From contig NZ_CP118632.1 in assembly GCF_028993615.1 (NCBI RefSeq), positions 4,154,001 to 4,218,000 of the forward strand: a stretch of 64,000 bases of DNA, given 5' to 3'. How positions within the stretch are numbered: the first letter of the stretch is position 1; each line of letters starts with the position of its first letter. A program made the translations under genes and the position numbers. Of this stretch, positions 42,354 through 51,455 are shown in pieces. Source of the stretch: Herbaspirillum sp. WKF16. Its GTDB lineage: Bacteria; Pseudomonadota; Gammaproteobacteria; Burkholderiales; Burkholderiaceae_D. The notes under the pieces are model-generated. The model ran no database searches and had not been told where the DNA came from. It saw only the letters and a program-made list of their open reading frames with translations.

Positions 42354-43529
42354 ATGACCGATGTCTCCCGCAATTCTTCCCGCATACCCAGGCGATGGCC
42401 GCGCCTGCTGGCGCTGGCCCTGCTCTCGCTGGCGCTGCACCTGCTGCTGGTGGATTGGGGCAAGCGCCACCTGCTGGGCACGGCCGCGCAGGATGAACCG
42501 GTCCTCACGGTGGAACTGCGCCCGCTGCCGCCGCCGCGACAACCGGTGTCGCTGCCGGTAGCCAAGCCTGCCGCGCCCAAAAAAACCGCCGCCGCGCCTG
42601 CGCGCAAGGCACCGCCGCCGACGCCGATCGAACCGCCCGACGAACCCATCCGCGAGACAGTGGAAACCATCGCCCCGCAACCGGCCGTCACCGCAGCCGC
42701 CGAGGCGGGCGCGGCATCTGGCAATGGCAATGGCAAAGCGGAGGCCAGCCCCGGACAAGGCGACGACACCGGCCCCGCGCAAGCGCAAGCGCCGACGGCG
42801 GCCGGCGAGCACTACGACACCAACCCGCCGCCCAGCGCGCGGCTGGGCTACGATGCGCAAAGCACGCGCGACGGTCTTCCCAATCCCTACCGCGGCACCA
42901 CCACGCTGGACTGGAAAAACGACGGCCGCAACTATCACCTGGAAGTCATCACGAAAGCGCTCTGGATTACCTGGGCCAACTTCTCCAGCCGCGGCGCCAT
43001 CGACGCCTTCGGCGTCTCGCCCGAGTTGTATACCGAACAGACCGGGCGCAGGGCCGCCACCAACACCCACTTCCAGCGGGAACGCAAGCTGATCAGCTTT
43101 TCAGCCTCCACCGAAACCTATCCGCGCCGCGGCGGCGAACAGGATCGCGCCAGCGTGCTCTTGCAGCTGGCGGCAATCGGCCGCGGCGATGCCACAAGGT
43201 TCCAACCCGGCTCGGTGATCGATTTGTTCGTGGCGGGCGCGCGCGACGGCGAGGTGTGGCGCATCCAGGTGCTGGGGGAGGAACAGATCCGGCTGCCGAT
43301 CGGCGAGCTGCGGGCCTGGCATGTGGCGCGCATGCCCACGCCCGGCACCTACGACAAGCGCATCGACATCTGGCTGGCGCCGCAGCACGAATGGTATCCG
43401 GCGCGGGTGCTCTATACTGACCTGCGCCGGGACGGCGAGGTCGTCGACCTGAAGCTGTCGGAAATCGAGCGGCCGGCGTCGACCGAAACAATTGAGAACA
43501 ATTCTGCGCCCGCCGCGCAGAACCGGTAA
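42354..43529 (+). CDS. DUF3108 domain protein with N-terminal membrane anchor and Pro/Ala linker
   Basis: A 391-residue protein. It has one transmembrane helix (about residues 17-36), a Pro/Ala-rich linker (residues 45-165, TonB-like in composition), then a DUF3108 domain. Domain signatures include RRGGEQDRASVLLQL, FVAGARDGEVW and DIWLAPQHEWYPARV. Role unknown; DUF3108 proteins are periplasmic. It is followed by a second DUF3108 gene 110 bp away. Confidence 0.75.
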   Translation: MTDVSRNSSRIPRRWPRLLALALLSLALHLLLVDWGKRHLLGTAAQDEPVLTVELRPLPPPRQPVSLPVAKPAAPKKTAAAPARKAPPPTPIEPPDEPIRETVETIAPQPAVTAAAEAGAASGNGNGKAEASPGQGDDTGPAQAQAPTAAGEHYDTNPPPSARLGYDAQSTRDGLPNPYRGTTTLDWKNDGRNYHLEVITKALWITWANFSSRGAIDAFGVSPELYTEQTGRRAATNTHFQRERKLISFSASTETYPRRGGEQDRASVLLQLAAIGRGDATRFQPGSVIDLFVAGARDGEVWRIQVLGEEQIRLPIGELRAWHVARMPTPGTYDKRIDIWLAPQHEWYPARVLYTDLRRDGEVVDLKLSEIERPASTETIENNSAPAAQNR

Positions 43530-43639
43530 GCCCGGCGCGCGGTCGTAAAAAGGCCATGACGCGGCTTGAAATGCCCGCCGGCGCCCCGACCTGATCCGAC
43601 AATACGCACACCAACAGAGACCGACACGAAGAGCTCGCC

Positions 43640-44419
43640 ATGACAACATTCCCTCCCGCACGACTCCGCACCACCCTCATCGCCGCCGCATTATCGGGCG
43701 CGCTGGCAGCCTCCGCGGCGCTGGCCGCCGACGCCAATGCCCCGCACCCGGTCGAGAAACGCGCCTTCAACCTGCCGCCCTCGGCCGAGCTGAACTATTC
43801 CATCGACGCCAAGCAGAGCGGCCTGGACGTGAAGGGCCAGGGCCTGGTGAAATGGACCAACGGCAAGACCTCCTACGCCGTCAGCACCGAAACCCGCGCA
43901 ATGCTGCTGGGCAAGATCCTCGAGACCAGCAGCGAAGGCGCGGTCGACGCCTACGGCATGGCGCCCGACCGCTTCGTCGAGAAGCGCCTGCGCCGCGATC
44001 CGTCCACCACCACCTTCAACCGCGAACAGAACAAGATCACCTTCACGCAATCGGCCGAGAGCTTCCCGCTGCAGGGCGGCGAGCAGGACCGCACCGGCAT
44101 CACCTGGCAACTGGTGGCGGTGGCGCGGGCCAATGCGGCGAAGATGACGCCGGGCTCGGAATGGAAGTTCTTCGTGGCCGGCCCGCGCGACGCCGAACAA
44201 TGGAGCTTCAAGGTAGTGGGCCGCGAGAGGATCAGGACGCCGCAGGGCGAGATCGACGCCGTGCACGTCTTCCGCGCGCCGCCGCCGGACGCCCAAGGCC
44301 AGAAGCTCGACATCTGGCTGGCGCCGAAGCAGGAGTGGTATCCGGTGCGCCTCAAGTTCACCGATCCGGACGGCGACTATATCGAACAGACGCTGGATTC
44401 GGTCAAGAAAACCAACTAA
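43640..44419 (+). CDS. DUF3108 domain secreted protein
   Basis: A 259-residue protein with a signal peptide (TTLIAAALSGALAASAALA, cleavage near residue 30) and one DUF3108 domain. It shares GGEQDR, FVAGPRDAEQW and DIWLAPKQEWYP with the neighbouring gene, so they are tandem paralogues, this one without the membrane anchor and linker. Function unknown. Confidence 0.78.
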   Translation: MTTFPPARLRTTLIAAALSGALAASAALAADANAPHPVEKRAFNLPPSAELNYSIDAKQSGLDVKGQGLVKWTNGKTSYAVSTETRAMLLGKILETSSEGAVDAYGMAPDRFVEKRLRRDPSTTTFNREQNKITFTQSAESFPLQGGEQDRTGITWQLVAVARANAAKMTPGSEWKFFVAGPRDAEQWSFKVVGRERIRTPQGEIDAVHVFRAPPPDAQGQKLDIWLAPKQEWYPVRLKFTDPDGDYIEQTLDSVKKTN

Positions 44420-44435
44420 GCTTCCAGCAATCCCA

Positions 44436-44479
44436 GCGCGGGGCCTGAGCCGGCATCGATCCCGGCTCAGGCCCCGCGC
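44436..44479 (+). terminator. 18-bp perfect hairpin after the second DUF3108 gene
   Basis: GCGCGGGGCCTGAGCCGG and CCGGCTCAGGCCCCGCGC pair perfectly around an 8-nt loop. Only a short TTT follows (CTTTGC), so termination may be incomplete and queC, 32 bp later, may be partly read through. Confidence 0.65.
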
Positions 44480-44511
44480 CTTTGCATCTTCCCTATCTGC
44501 AGGCAGGCAAC

Positions 44512-45258
44512 ATGTCCGACATTTCCCCCGACGCAATCGCCCCGACCGTCAAGACCCAGAGCGCGCTGGTGCTGTTTTCCGGCGGCCAGGATTCCACCAC
44601 TTGCCTGGCCTGGGCGCTGTCGCGCTACCAGCGCGTGGAAACCATCGGCTTCGACTACGGCCAGCGCCACGCCATCGAGCTGACCGTGCGCCCGGCGCTG
44701 CTGGAAAAGATCAGGGGCTTCTCGCCGCAATGGGAGTCGCGCCTGGGCGAGGACCACATGATCGACCTCGGCCTGATCGGCGCCATTTCCGACACCGCGC
44801 TCACGCGCGACGTCGCGATCGCCATGAACGACAACGGCCTGCCCAACACCTTCGTGCCCGGCCGCAACCTGCTGTTCATGACGGTGGCGGCCACGCTGGC
44901 CTACCGCCGCGGGCTCAACGTGCTGGTGGGCGGCATGTGCGAGACCGATTTCTCCGGCTACCCCGACTGCCGCGACGACACCATGAAGGCCTTGCAGGTC
45001 GCGCTCAACCTGGGCATGGCCACGCAGCTGAAAGTGGAGACCCCGCTGATGTGGATCGACAAGGCCGAGACCTGGGAGCTGGCCGAATCGCTGGGCGGCG
45101 CGCCGCTGGTCGACCTGGTCCGCGCCGACACCCACACCTGCTACCTGGGCGAGCGCGGCGCGCTGCACGACTGGGGCCACGGCTGCGGCGCCTGCCCGGC
45201 CTGCGCCCTGCGCGCGCGCGGCTATCGCCAGTATGCCGCGCGCCGCCAGGCGGCCTGA
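44512..45258 (+). CDS. queC: 7-cyano-7-deazaguanine synthase QueC
   Basis: A 248-residue PP-loop enzyme that makes preQ0 from 7-carboxy-7-deazaguanine, for queuosine in tRNA. It has the ATP-binding [14 protein letters not shown] motif near residue 23 and the C-terminal zinc cysteines CYLGE... and CGACPAC. The start at 44512 (MSDISPDA) is chosen since the 10 residues upstream are not conserved. No other que gene is present. Confidence 0.95.
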   Translation: MSDISPDAIAPTVKTQSALVLFSGGQDSTTCLAWALSRYQRVETIGFDYGQRHAIELTVRPALLEKIRGFSPQWESRLGEDHMIDLGLIGAISDTALTRDVAIAMNDNGLPNTFVPGRNLLFMTVAATLAYRRGLNVLVGGMCETDFSGYPDCRDDTMKALQVALNLGMATQLKVETPLMWIDKAETWELAESLGGAPLVDLVRADTHTCYLGERGALHDWGHGCGACPACALRARGYRQYAARRQAA

Positions 45259-45269
45259 CCGTTCCCGCC

Positions 45270-46457
45270 ATGCGCAACCGCAGAACATCCCGGCGCCTGG
45301 CCGGCGTCGCCGCCGCGCTGCTGGCGCTGCTGGCGGCCGCCGAAGGAGCGCGGCGCGCGGCCGACCTGCCCAGCCTGCCGACCCTGGTCGACCTGCAGTT
45401 CGACCTGACTCCGCGCAGCCGCAGCTACAAGGTGTTCGACGCCAACCCGATCGCGCGCTCGGCCCATCCGGCGCCGCTGCCGACCTCGCTCCAGCCGCTG
45501 GAGATCGCCGTGCCCTGGAAGGACGGCGGCGCGCTCAAGCTGGCGGACTTCCTGGCGACCACCCATACGCAAGCCTTCCTGGTGGTGCAGGACGGGCGCA
45601 TCGCCTACGAACGCTACATCGACGGCGACGACGCCTCCTCGCGCTTCGCCTCGTTCTCGGTGGCCAAGTCCTTCGTCGCCACGCTGACCGGCGCGGCGCT
45701 GGCGCAGGGCGCGATCAAGTCGCTGCAGGAGCCGATCGGCAACTACCTCAAACCCGGCGAGATCGACCCGGCCTATGCCGGCATCACCATCGGCCAGCTG
45801 CTCGACATGCGCGGCGGCATCGACGTCGACGAGCGCTATGGCGGCTCGCTGACCTCGCCGGTGGTGCGCATGTTCGTCACCACCGACCTGACCAGCTTCA
45901 TCGCCCGCCGCCATGGCCTGCGCTTCGCGCCCGGCTCGCGCTTCGAGTACCGCAGCATCGACACCCTGGTGCTCTCCCGCGTGCTGGCGCGCGCAACCGG
46001 CATGCGCCTGTCGGACTACGCCCAGCGCACCCTGTGGGAGCCGCTGGGCATGGAGCAGGACGCCAGCTGGAGCACCGACAGCGACCGCCATGGCGTGGAG
46101 AAGGCGTTCTGCTGCATCAACACCACCGCGCGCGACTTCGCCAAGCTGGGCCTGCTCTACCTCAACGAAGGCCGCGCCGGCGGCAAGCAGATCGTCGCCC
46201 CCGCCTGGACCGGCGAGCCGCGCCTGCCGGTCAACGACGGCGCCGTCCTCGATTACCGCAATGGCTGGTGGATCCCGCCCGGCAACGCGGCCGACCGCGA
46301 CTTCACGGCCATCGGCGTGTTCGGGCAATACATCTACGTCAACCCGGCCACGCGCACCGTGATCGTCAAGCTCAGCGACCACGGCGTGGAGCAGGACGAG
46401 GTGCTGACGCTGCTGGCCCTGCGCAGGATCAGCCACCACGTGTCCGGCCGGGACTGA
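45270..46457 (+). CDS. Serine hydrolase of the beta-lactamase/class C family
   Basis: A 395-residue protein with an N-terminal hydrophobic segment (RLAGVAAALLALLAAAEGA) that is a signal or anchor. The serine-active site SVAK lies at Ser130, and YRS near FEYRSIDTLVL stands at the Tyr motif. Related proteins are esterases or D-amino-peptidases; the substrate is unknown. It starts 11 bp after the queC stop, so they may share a transcript. Confidence 0.82.
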   Translation: MRNRRTSRRLAGVAAALLALLAAAEGARRAADLPSLPTLVDLQFDLTPRSRSYKVFDANPIARSAHPAPLPTSLQPLEIAVPWKDGGALKLADFLATTHTQAFLVVQDGRIAYERYIDGDDASSRFASFSVAKSFVATLTGAALAQGAIKSLQEPIGNYLKPGEIDPAYAGITIGQLLDMRGGIDVDERYGGSLTSPVVRMFVTTDLTSFIARRHGLRFAPGSRFEYRSIDTLVLSRVLARATGMRLSDYAQRTLWEPLGMEQDASWSTDSDRHGVEKAFCCINTTARDFAKLGLLYLNEGRAGGKQIVAPAWTGEPRLPVNDGAVLDYRNGWWIPPGNAADRDFTAIGVFGQYIYVNPATRTVIVKLSDHGVEQDEVLTLLALRRISHHVSGRD

Positions 46458-46483
46458 GCGCCCTCTCCCGCCTGCCCGCATGA

Positions 46484-46517
46484 AAAAAGCCGCCTGTCTC
46501 GCGACAGGCGGCTTTTT
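46484..46517. terminator. Bidirectional terminator between the serine hydrolase and mrcA
   Basis: AAAAAGCCGCCTGTC-TCGC-GACAGGCGGCTTTTT: a 15-bp perfect stem with T-runs on both strands, ending both converging genes. Confidence 0.93.
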
Positions 46518-46542
46518 CGTTTGCGATCCCGGCAGCGGGACG

Positions 46543-48948
46543 TCAGAACAATTCGTTCTTCATCTGCGTCTTGGCCTTTTCCTCTTCCGGCGTCAGGCCG
46601 GAATGGTCGCCCATGCCCAGGTCGCGCACCATGGCGTTGGGCGGGTACTCGGCGTAGTAGAACTCGCCGCCGGCTTCGATCACGCCGTCGGGCACCTTGC
46701 GGTCGACGTTGGGCACGTCCTTGAGGGCCTTGGACATGTAGCTGATCCACACCGGCAGGGCCAGGCCGCCGCCGGTTTCGCGGTCGCCCAGGCTCTTGGG
46801 CTGGTCGTAGCCGATCCAGGCGATCGCGGTCAGGCCCGGCTGGTAGCCGGCGAACCAGGCGTCCATCGAGTCGTTGGTGGTGCCGGTCTTGCCGGCCAGG
46901 TCGGTGCGCTTCAGCGACAACGCCTTGACCGCGGTGCCGTGGCGCACCACGTCGCGCAGCATGCTGTCCATGATGAAGGCATTGCGCGCGTCGATCACGC
47001 GGTTGGACTCATCCTCGGCGGTGGCCGGCTTGGCCTGCGAGAGCACGTCGCCGTTGTTGTCGGTGACCTTGGTGATCAGGTAAGGGTTGACCTTGTAGCC
47101 GCCGTTGGCGAACACCGAGTACGCGCCCACCATCTGCAGCGGCGTGACGTTGCCGGCGCCCAGCGCCAGCGTCAGGTAGGGCGGGTTCTTGTCGGCGTCG
47201 AAGCCGAAGCGGGTGATGTACTCCTGCGCATACTTCACGCCCACGCGCTCCAGGATGCGGATCGAGACCAGGTTGATCGACTTCTGCAGCGCGCGTCGCA
47301 TCGAGATCGGGCCCTCGAACTTGCCGCCGTAGTTCTTGGGTTGCCACACCTGGCCGCCGGTCTGGGTGAAGGTCAGCGGCGCATCGTTGATGATGGTGGC
47401 CGGCGAGAGTCCCTTCTCCAGCGACGAGGAGTAGATGAAGGGCTTGAACGACGAGCCCGGCTGGCGCCACGCCTGGGTCACGTGGTTGAATTTGTTGCGG
47501 TTGAAGTCGAAGCCGCCCACCAGCGAACGGATCGCGCCGTCCTGGGAGTTGACCGAGACGAAGGCCGACTCCACCTCCGGCATCTGCGTGATGATCCAGC
47601 TCTTGCCGTCCTGGAACACGCGGATGATGGCGCCGCGCCGGATCTTCTTCTGCGGCGGCGCCTTGTCCGACAGCAGGTTGGCGCCGAAGCCCAGGCCCGA
47701 ACCCGAGATGCTGATCTCTTCGCCGGTGGCCAGCATCGCCGTGATTTCCTTGGGCTTGGCTTCCAGCACCACGGCCGAGACCATGTCGTCGCTGTCCGGG
47801 TGATCGGCCAGCTCGACCTCGACGGCGTCTTCCACGGCTTCCTTGGAGGCGTTCTCCGGCAGCTCCATGTAGCCTTCCGGGCCGCGATAGCCGTGACGCC
47901 GCTCGTAGTCGATGATGCCGCGGCGCAGGGCGATGTAGGCGGCGTCCTGGTCGGTCTTGGTGATGGTGGTGAAGACGTTCAGGCCGCGTGTATAGGTCTC
48001 GTCCTTGTACTGCGAGTAGATCAGCTGGCGCGCCATTTCGGCGACGTATTCGGCGTGCATGCCGAAGGCCGAGCTGTCGCCCTTGACGCGCAGCTCCTCA
48101 TCCCTGGCCACCAGGTATTGCGGCTCGCTGATGTAGCCCAGCTGGCGCATGCGCAGCAGGATGTACTGCTGGCGCGCATGGGCGCGCTTGGGGTTCACCA
48201 CCGGGTTGTAGGCCGACGGCGCCTTGGGCAGGCCGGCCAGCATGGCCGCTTCGGCGATGGTGATGTCCTTCAGTTGCTTGCCGAAATAGATCTGGGCGGC
48301 CGAGGCGAAGCCGTAGGCGCGCTGGCCCAGATAGATCTGGTTCATGTAGACCTCGAGGATCTGGTCCTTGGTCAGGTTGTTCTCGATCTTCCAGGCCAGC
48401 GGGATCTCATAGAAGAACTTGCGCGTGGCCTTCTGCAGGAAGGTCGGCTCGTTGCTGGTCAGGAAGAAGTTGCGCGCCACCTGCTGGGTGATGGTGGAGG
48501 CGCCGCCGCCGCCGCCCGACAGGTTGGAGAAGGTGGCGCGCGCGATGCCCTGGTAATCCACGCCGCCGTGCTCGTAGAAGCGGTCGTCCTCGATGGCGAG
48601 CACGGCCTTCTTCATGATCTCGGGGATCTCCTTGAAGTGCACCATGTTGCGCCGTTCCTCGCCGAACTCGCCGATCAGCACGCCGTCGGCCGAGAAGATG
48701 CGCAGCGGGATCTTGGGCCGGTAGTCGGTCAGGGTGTCGAGGTCGGGCAGCTTGGGATAGGTCAGGGCGACGATGAAGGTCACGCCCAGCAGCGCCATGA
48801 CGACCAGGCCGAATAGGGTGCCGAACAGGCCCAGGACGATGCGCAGGGACCAGTGCATGCGCTTGCGCGGCGCTTTGGCCGGGGCAGGATCCGGCTTGCC
48901 GGCCGGTGCCGGGGTCGGTTTGTCGCCCGCGTTGGAAGGTGAAGACAT
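46543..48948 (-). CDS. mrcA: Penicillin-binding protein 1A
   Basis: An 801-residue class A PBP with glycosyltransferase and transpeptidase activities. One transmembrane helix lies near residues 35-58. The GT51 domain has AIEDDRFYEHGGVDYQGIARA. The transpeptidase domain has SSFK (active Ser), SIN and KTGTT. An inserted OB-like segment around residues 320-430 fits PBP1a. I start at 48948 (MSSPSNAGDK); the frame stays open to 49359 but those residues are not PBP-like. Divergent from pilM, the usual arrangement in proteobacteria. Confidence 0.95.
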   Translation of the reverse strand: MSSPSNAGDKPTPAPAGKPDPAPAKAPRKRMHWSLRIVLGLFGTLFGLVVMALLGVTFIVALTYPKLPDLDTLTDYRPKIPLRIFSADGVLIGEFGEERRNMVHFKEIPEIMKKAVLAIEDDRFYEHGGVDYQGIARATFSNLSGGGGGASTITQQVARNFFLTSNEPTFLQKATRKFFYEIPLAWKIENNLTKDQILEVYMNQIYLGQRAYGFASAAQIYFGKQLKDITIAEAAMLAGLPKAPSAYNPVVNPKRAHARQQYILLRMRQLGYISEPQYLVARDEELRVKGDSSAFGMHAEYVAEMARQLIYSQYKDETYTRGLNVFTTITKTDQDAAYIALRRGIIDYERRHGYRGPEGYMELPENASKEAVEDAVEVELADHPDSDDMVSAVVLEAKPKEITAMLATGEEISISGSGLGFGANLLSDKAPPQKKIRRGAIIRVFQDGKSWIITQMPEVESAFVSVNSQDGAIRSLVGGFDFNRNKFNHVTQAWRQPGSSFKPFIYSSSLEKGLSPATIINDAPLTFTQTGGQVWQPKNYGGKFEGPISMRRALQKSINLVSIRILERVGVKYAQEYITRFGFDADKNPPYLTLALGAGNVTPLQMVGAYSVFANGGYKVNPYLITKVTDNNGDVLSQAKPATAEDESNRVIDARNAFIMDSMLRDVVRHGTAVKALSLKRTDLAGKTGTTNDSMDAWFAGYQPGLTAIAWIGYDQPKSLGDRETGGGLALPVWISYMSKALKDVPNVDRKVPDGVIEAGGEFYYAEYPPNAMVRDLGMGDHSGLTPEEEKAKTQMKNELF

Positions 48949-49357
48949 TCGAGATAAACGAGTAAAAACGAGTAGAGCAGGCCTTGGCCGGATGTTAAGA
49001 AACAAGGACGCATTATAGCGGCTCGCCCGGACCGCCCATGCCTGCGGCCGTTCGCCCCGGCTTTCGCCGGCAGCCGATGGCGGGCAGGAACCACCCGGCC
49101 AGCCGCCGGCCGTACGGATCGCCCCGCATTTGCCACCATCTTGCGGCGATCGGGACGAATTGCCATGGAAAGCGCGTATCAGGCCGCTTGCCGCCAAGTG
49201 TTGCAAATCGACCAAACACGGTTTGACCGGATTGGGCGGCGCGGTTCCTCCCCCGGCCGTCATTTGCCCCGCGATCCTCAAGTTTCGTCTATTGCCCGCA
49301 GGGATGGAGGTACTGAACAATCGTCGGCTCATCGAGGCATCCCCGGGGCGGCGCGAC
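48949..49357. other. Divergent promoter region between mrcA and pilM
   Basis: A minus-strand TATAAT at 49017-49012 lies about 64 bp before the mrcA start and is a likely -10 box, though no -35 match is seen 17-18 bp upstream. Nothing clear was found for pilM on the plus strand. The remainder is GC-rich and contains no supportable gene. Confidence 0.4.
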
Positions 49358-50287
49358 ATGGACTCTCTTGCGGCATCGAACGAAGCGATTACTCAGGCCA
49401 GGCCGGCGCGCTGGTTCCGGCGCCACGCGCGCGCAGGCTGCGCCGGCATCGACATCGGCGCCGACCGCGTGCGCCTGGCCATGCTGCGCCGGCGGCGCGG
49501 GAAACTCTGCGTGGAACGGCTGGCCGAGCAGCCGCTGGGTGCAGACGCATGCGGCGGCGACGGCCAGCTCGGCGACATCGGGCTGGCCGCGCAGGCCTGC
49601 CGCGGCCTTTTGCGCAAGCACGCGCCGGAGGCAGGCGCCATCGTCGTCGCCATTCCCGCTGCGGCGGCCATCTCCACACGCCTGATACTGCCGGCGTCGT
49701 CCAGCCCGCCGCAGCGGCTGGCGCAGGTGCGCGCCGAACTGGCCGCGCACGGCTTGCCGCTGGACTCGCTGGCGCTGGACTACCGCGTGCTCGGCCCGGC
49801 GCCGGCCTCCCCCTCCGATGTCCTGGTGCTGGCGCTGTGCGCGCCGTCGCTGATGGCCGAGGACCGGCTGGCCCTGGCCGGGTCGCTCGAGCTCCCCCTG
49901 CGCGCGATGCCGGTGGACGGCTGGTGCGTGGCCGCCTTCCTGCGGACGCACGAGACCGACGCCGTGCTGCACCTGGGCGCCGCCTGCTGGCTGTCGCGGC
50001 GACCGCACGAATGCCTGCCGCTGCGATGGCGGGCCGCCATCCCCGCCGCCATCCCGGCCCTGCTGCATGAACTGGCGCCGCTGCTGCATCCTGCGCCGCG
50101 CCGCCTGCTGCTGACCGGCCCCCACCCCGGGCTGGGCAACATCGCCGCCGCGCTCGGAAAATACGCCGGGCTCGCAGCCGTCGTCGCCGCGCCGCGCATC
50201 GATGCCGCCTTCGCGGCGACACTCCCGGCCCCGGCGCTGGCGCCCTTCCATTGCGCGCTGGCGCTGGCTGCGGAAGGGCTGGCATGA
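49358..50287 (+). CDS. pilM: Type IV pilus inner-membrane platform protein PilM
   Basis: A 309-residue actin-like cytosolic protein that docks PilN at the membrane in the pilus alignment complex. The ATP-binding signature IDIGADRVRLAML lies near residue 30. Another in-frame ATG at 49304 would add 18 residues; I favour 49358 because it places the signature at the usual distance. PilM is here shorter and more Arg/Ala-rich than in Pseudomonas. The stop overlaps pilN by 4 bp. Confidence 0.87.
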   Translation: MDSLAASNEAITQARPARWFRRHARAGCAGIDIGADRVRLAMLRRRRGKLCVERLAEQPLGADACGGDGQLGDIGLAAQACRGLLRKHAPEAGAIVVAIPAAAAISTRLILPASSSPPQRLAQVRAELAAHGLPLDSLALDYRVLGPAPASPSDVLVLALCAPSLMAEDRLALAGSLELPLRAMPVDGWCVAAFLRTHETDAVLHLGAACWLSRRPHECLPLRWRAAIPAAIPALLHELAPLLHPAPRRLLLTGPHPGLGNIAAALGKYAGLAAVVAAPRIDAAFAATLPAPALAPFHCALALAAEGLA

Positions 50288-50850
50288 CTGGCGTCCCGCG
50301 CTTCGATCGCTTCGATTTTTCCGCATCGCCCGAACAGCGTCGCCGCCGCCGCGAGCAGCGCTTCTACCGCCAACTCGCCTGCGCCGCAGTGCTGGGTGCC
50401 CTGCCGGTGCTCGCGCTGAGCTGGCGCATCGACGCCCGGACCGCTGCCCTGGCCGCGGCCAACCGCGTGCTCGACGCCGAATTGCACATCCTGCGGCCGC
50501 AACTGGCGCAGGCGCTTGCCGCCCGCCAGGCCATTGCCACGATGCAGGCCCGGCTCGACGGCCTCGACCGGCAGGCCGCACGCCGCGCGCAGGCCGCACG
50601 CCTGCTGCGCCGCGCCTCCCTGGCCATGCCGCTCCAGGGCCGGCTGGAGCGCATCGCGCTGCGCGCCGGCGACGCCGAGCTGCGCGGCTATGCGAGCGCC
50701 ACGTCCGATGTGCAAGCCTATGCCGAGGCGCTCGCGCGCGCCGGCCTGGACGGCATCGCGATCCGGGACCTGAAAAAGGATGGCGACGCCGCCCAACGGC
50801 GCTACGCATTCACGCTGTCCGTACGCCTGCCTGCGATGAGGTCTTCATGA
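50284..50850 (+). CDS. pilN: Type IV pilus assembly protein PilN
   Basis: A 188-residue protein with a short cytosolic tail rich in Arg, one transmembrane helix (about residues 35-52) and a periplasmic coiled-coil plus ferredoxin-like domain. The classic INLLPWR N-terminal motif is not recognisable. It is identified mainly by operon position and topology. It overlaps pilM and pilO by 4 bp. Confidence 0.82.
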   Translation: MTGVPRFDRFDFSASPEQRRRRREQRFYRQLACAAVLGALPVLALSWRIDARTAALAAANRVLDAELHILRPQLAQALAARQAIATMQARLDGLDRQAARRAQAARLLRRASLAMPLQGRLERIALRAGDAELRGYASATSDVQAYAEALARAGLDGIAIRDLKKDGDAAQRRYAFTLSVRLPAMRSS

Positions 50851-51455
50851 GGCGCCCTCGCCTTTCGCTTGCGTGCGCCTGCTCCCATCCGGCGCAGTGG
50901 CGATGGCCGGCGCGCGCCGCCCTGATGCTGTCGGCGCTGCTCGCCTGCACCGCCAGCGGCCTGGCGCTGTACGCCGGCGAACGCAGCGCGGCGCGCCAGG
51001 GCGCGGAGAACTGTCGCGCCGAATTGCAGGCCCAGCTCAAGGGAGCGCTGGCGCAAGATGCCGGTCTTCCCGCGCTGCGCCGACATGAGGGCGAACTGGC
51101 GATGCGGCTGTCGGCGGCGGAAGACGCCTTGTGGCCCGACAGCGACGACACCGGCGAGCTGCTGCAGGCCAAGCTGGCGCGCCGCGCCGCGGAGTGCGGC
51201 CTGACCGTGGAATCCTTGCGGCCGCTGGCGGCGCAGGGGAATGCCGTCCCGTCCGGCGCCGAGATCGGCCTGCGGGGCGAGTACACGCAACTGCTGCGCT
51301 TCACCGAACTGGTTACCGCCGCGCCGTGGCCGGTCCTTCTCGACACCATGGAAATCGTGCGCGACGAACGCGATGCCACTCCGGCGCTGCTGATGAACGC
51401 CAGGCTGCGCGTCATGGCGCGCAGCGAGAAAATCGACGACGGGGAAAAGAAATGA
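50847..51455 (+). CDS. pilO: Type IV pilus assembly protein PilO-like
   Basis: A 202-residue protein with one transmembrane helix (about residues 23-41, ARAALMLSALLACTASGLALY), then a coiled coil and periplasmic domain (ECGLTVESLRPLAAQ, then LRGEYTQLLRFTEL). In other species PilO pairs with PilN. Sequence similarity to well-studied PilO is weak by eye, but the topology and gene order are right. Overlaps pilN and pilP by 4 bp each. Confidence 0.8.
   Translation: MRRPRLSLACACSHPAQWRWPARAALMLSALLACTASGLALYAGERSAARQGAENCRAELQAQLKGALAQDAGLPALRRHEGELAMRLSAAEDALWPDSDDTGELLQAKLARRAAECGLTVESLRPLAAQGNAVPSGAEIGLRGEYTQLLRFTELVTAAPWPVLLDTMEIVRDERDATPALLMNARLRVMARSEKIDDGEKK

Noticed and set aside
48949..49359. 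N-terminal extension of PBP1a by 137 residues
   Set aside because: The extra residues do not resemble a class A PBP cytosolic tail and cross a likely TATAAT promoter box.
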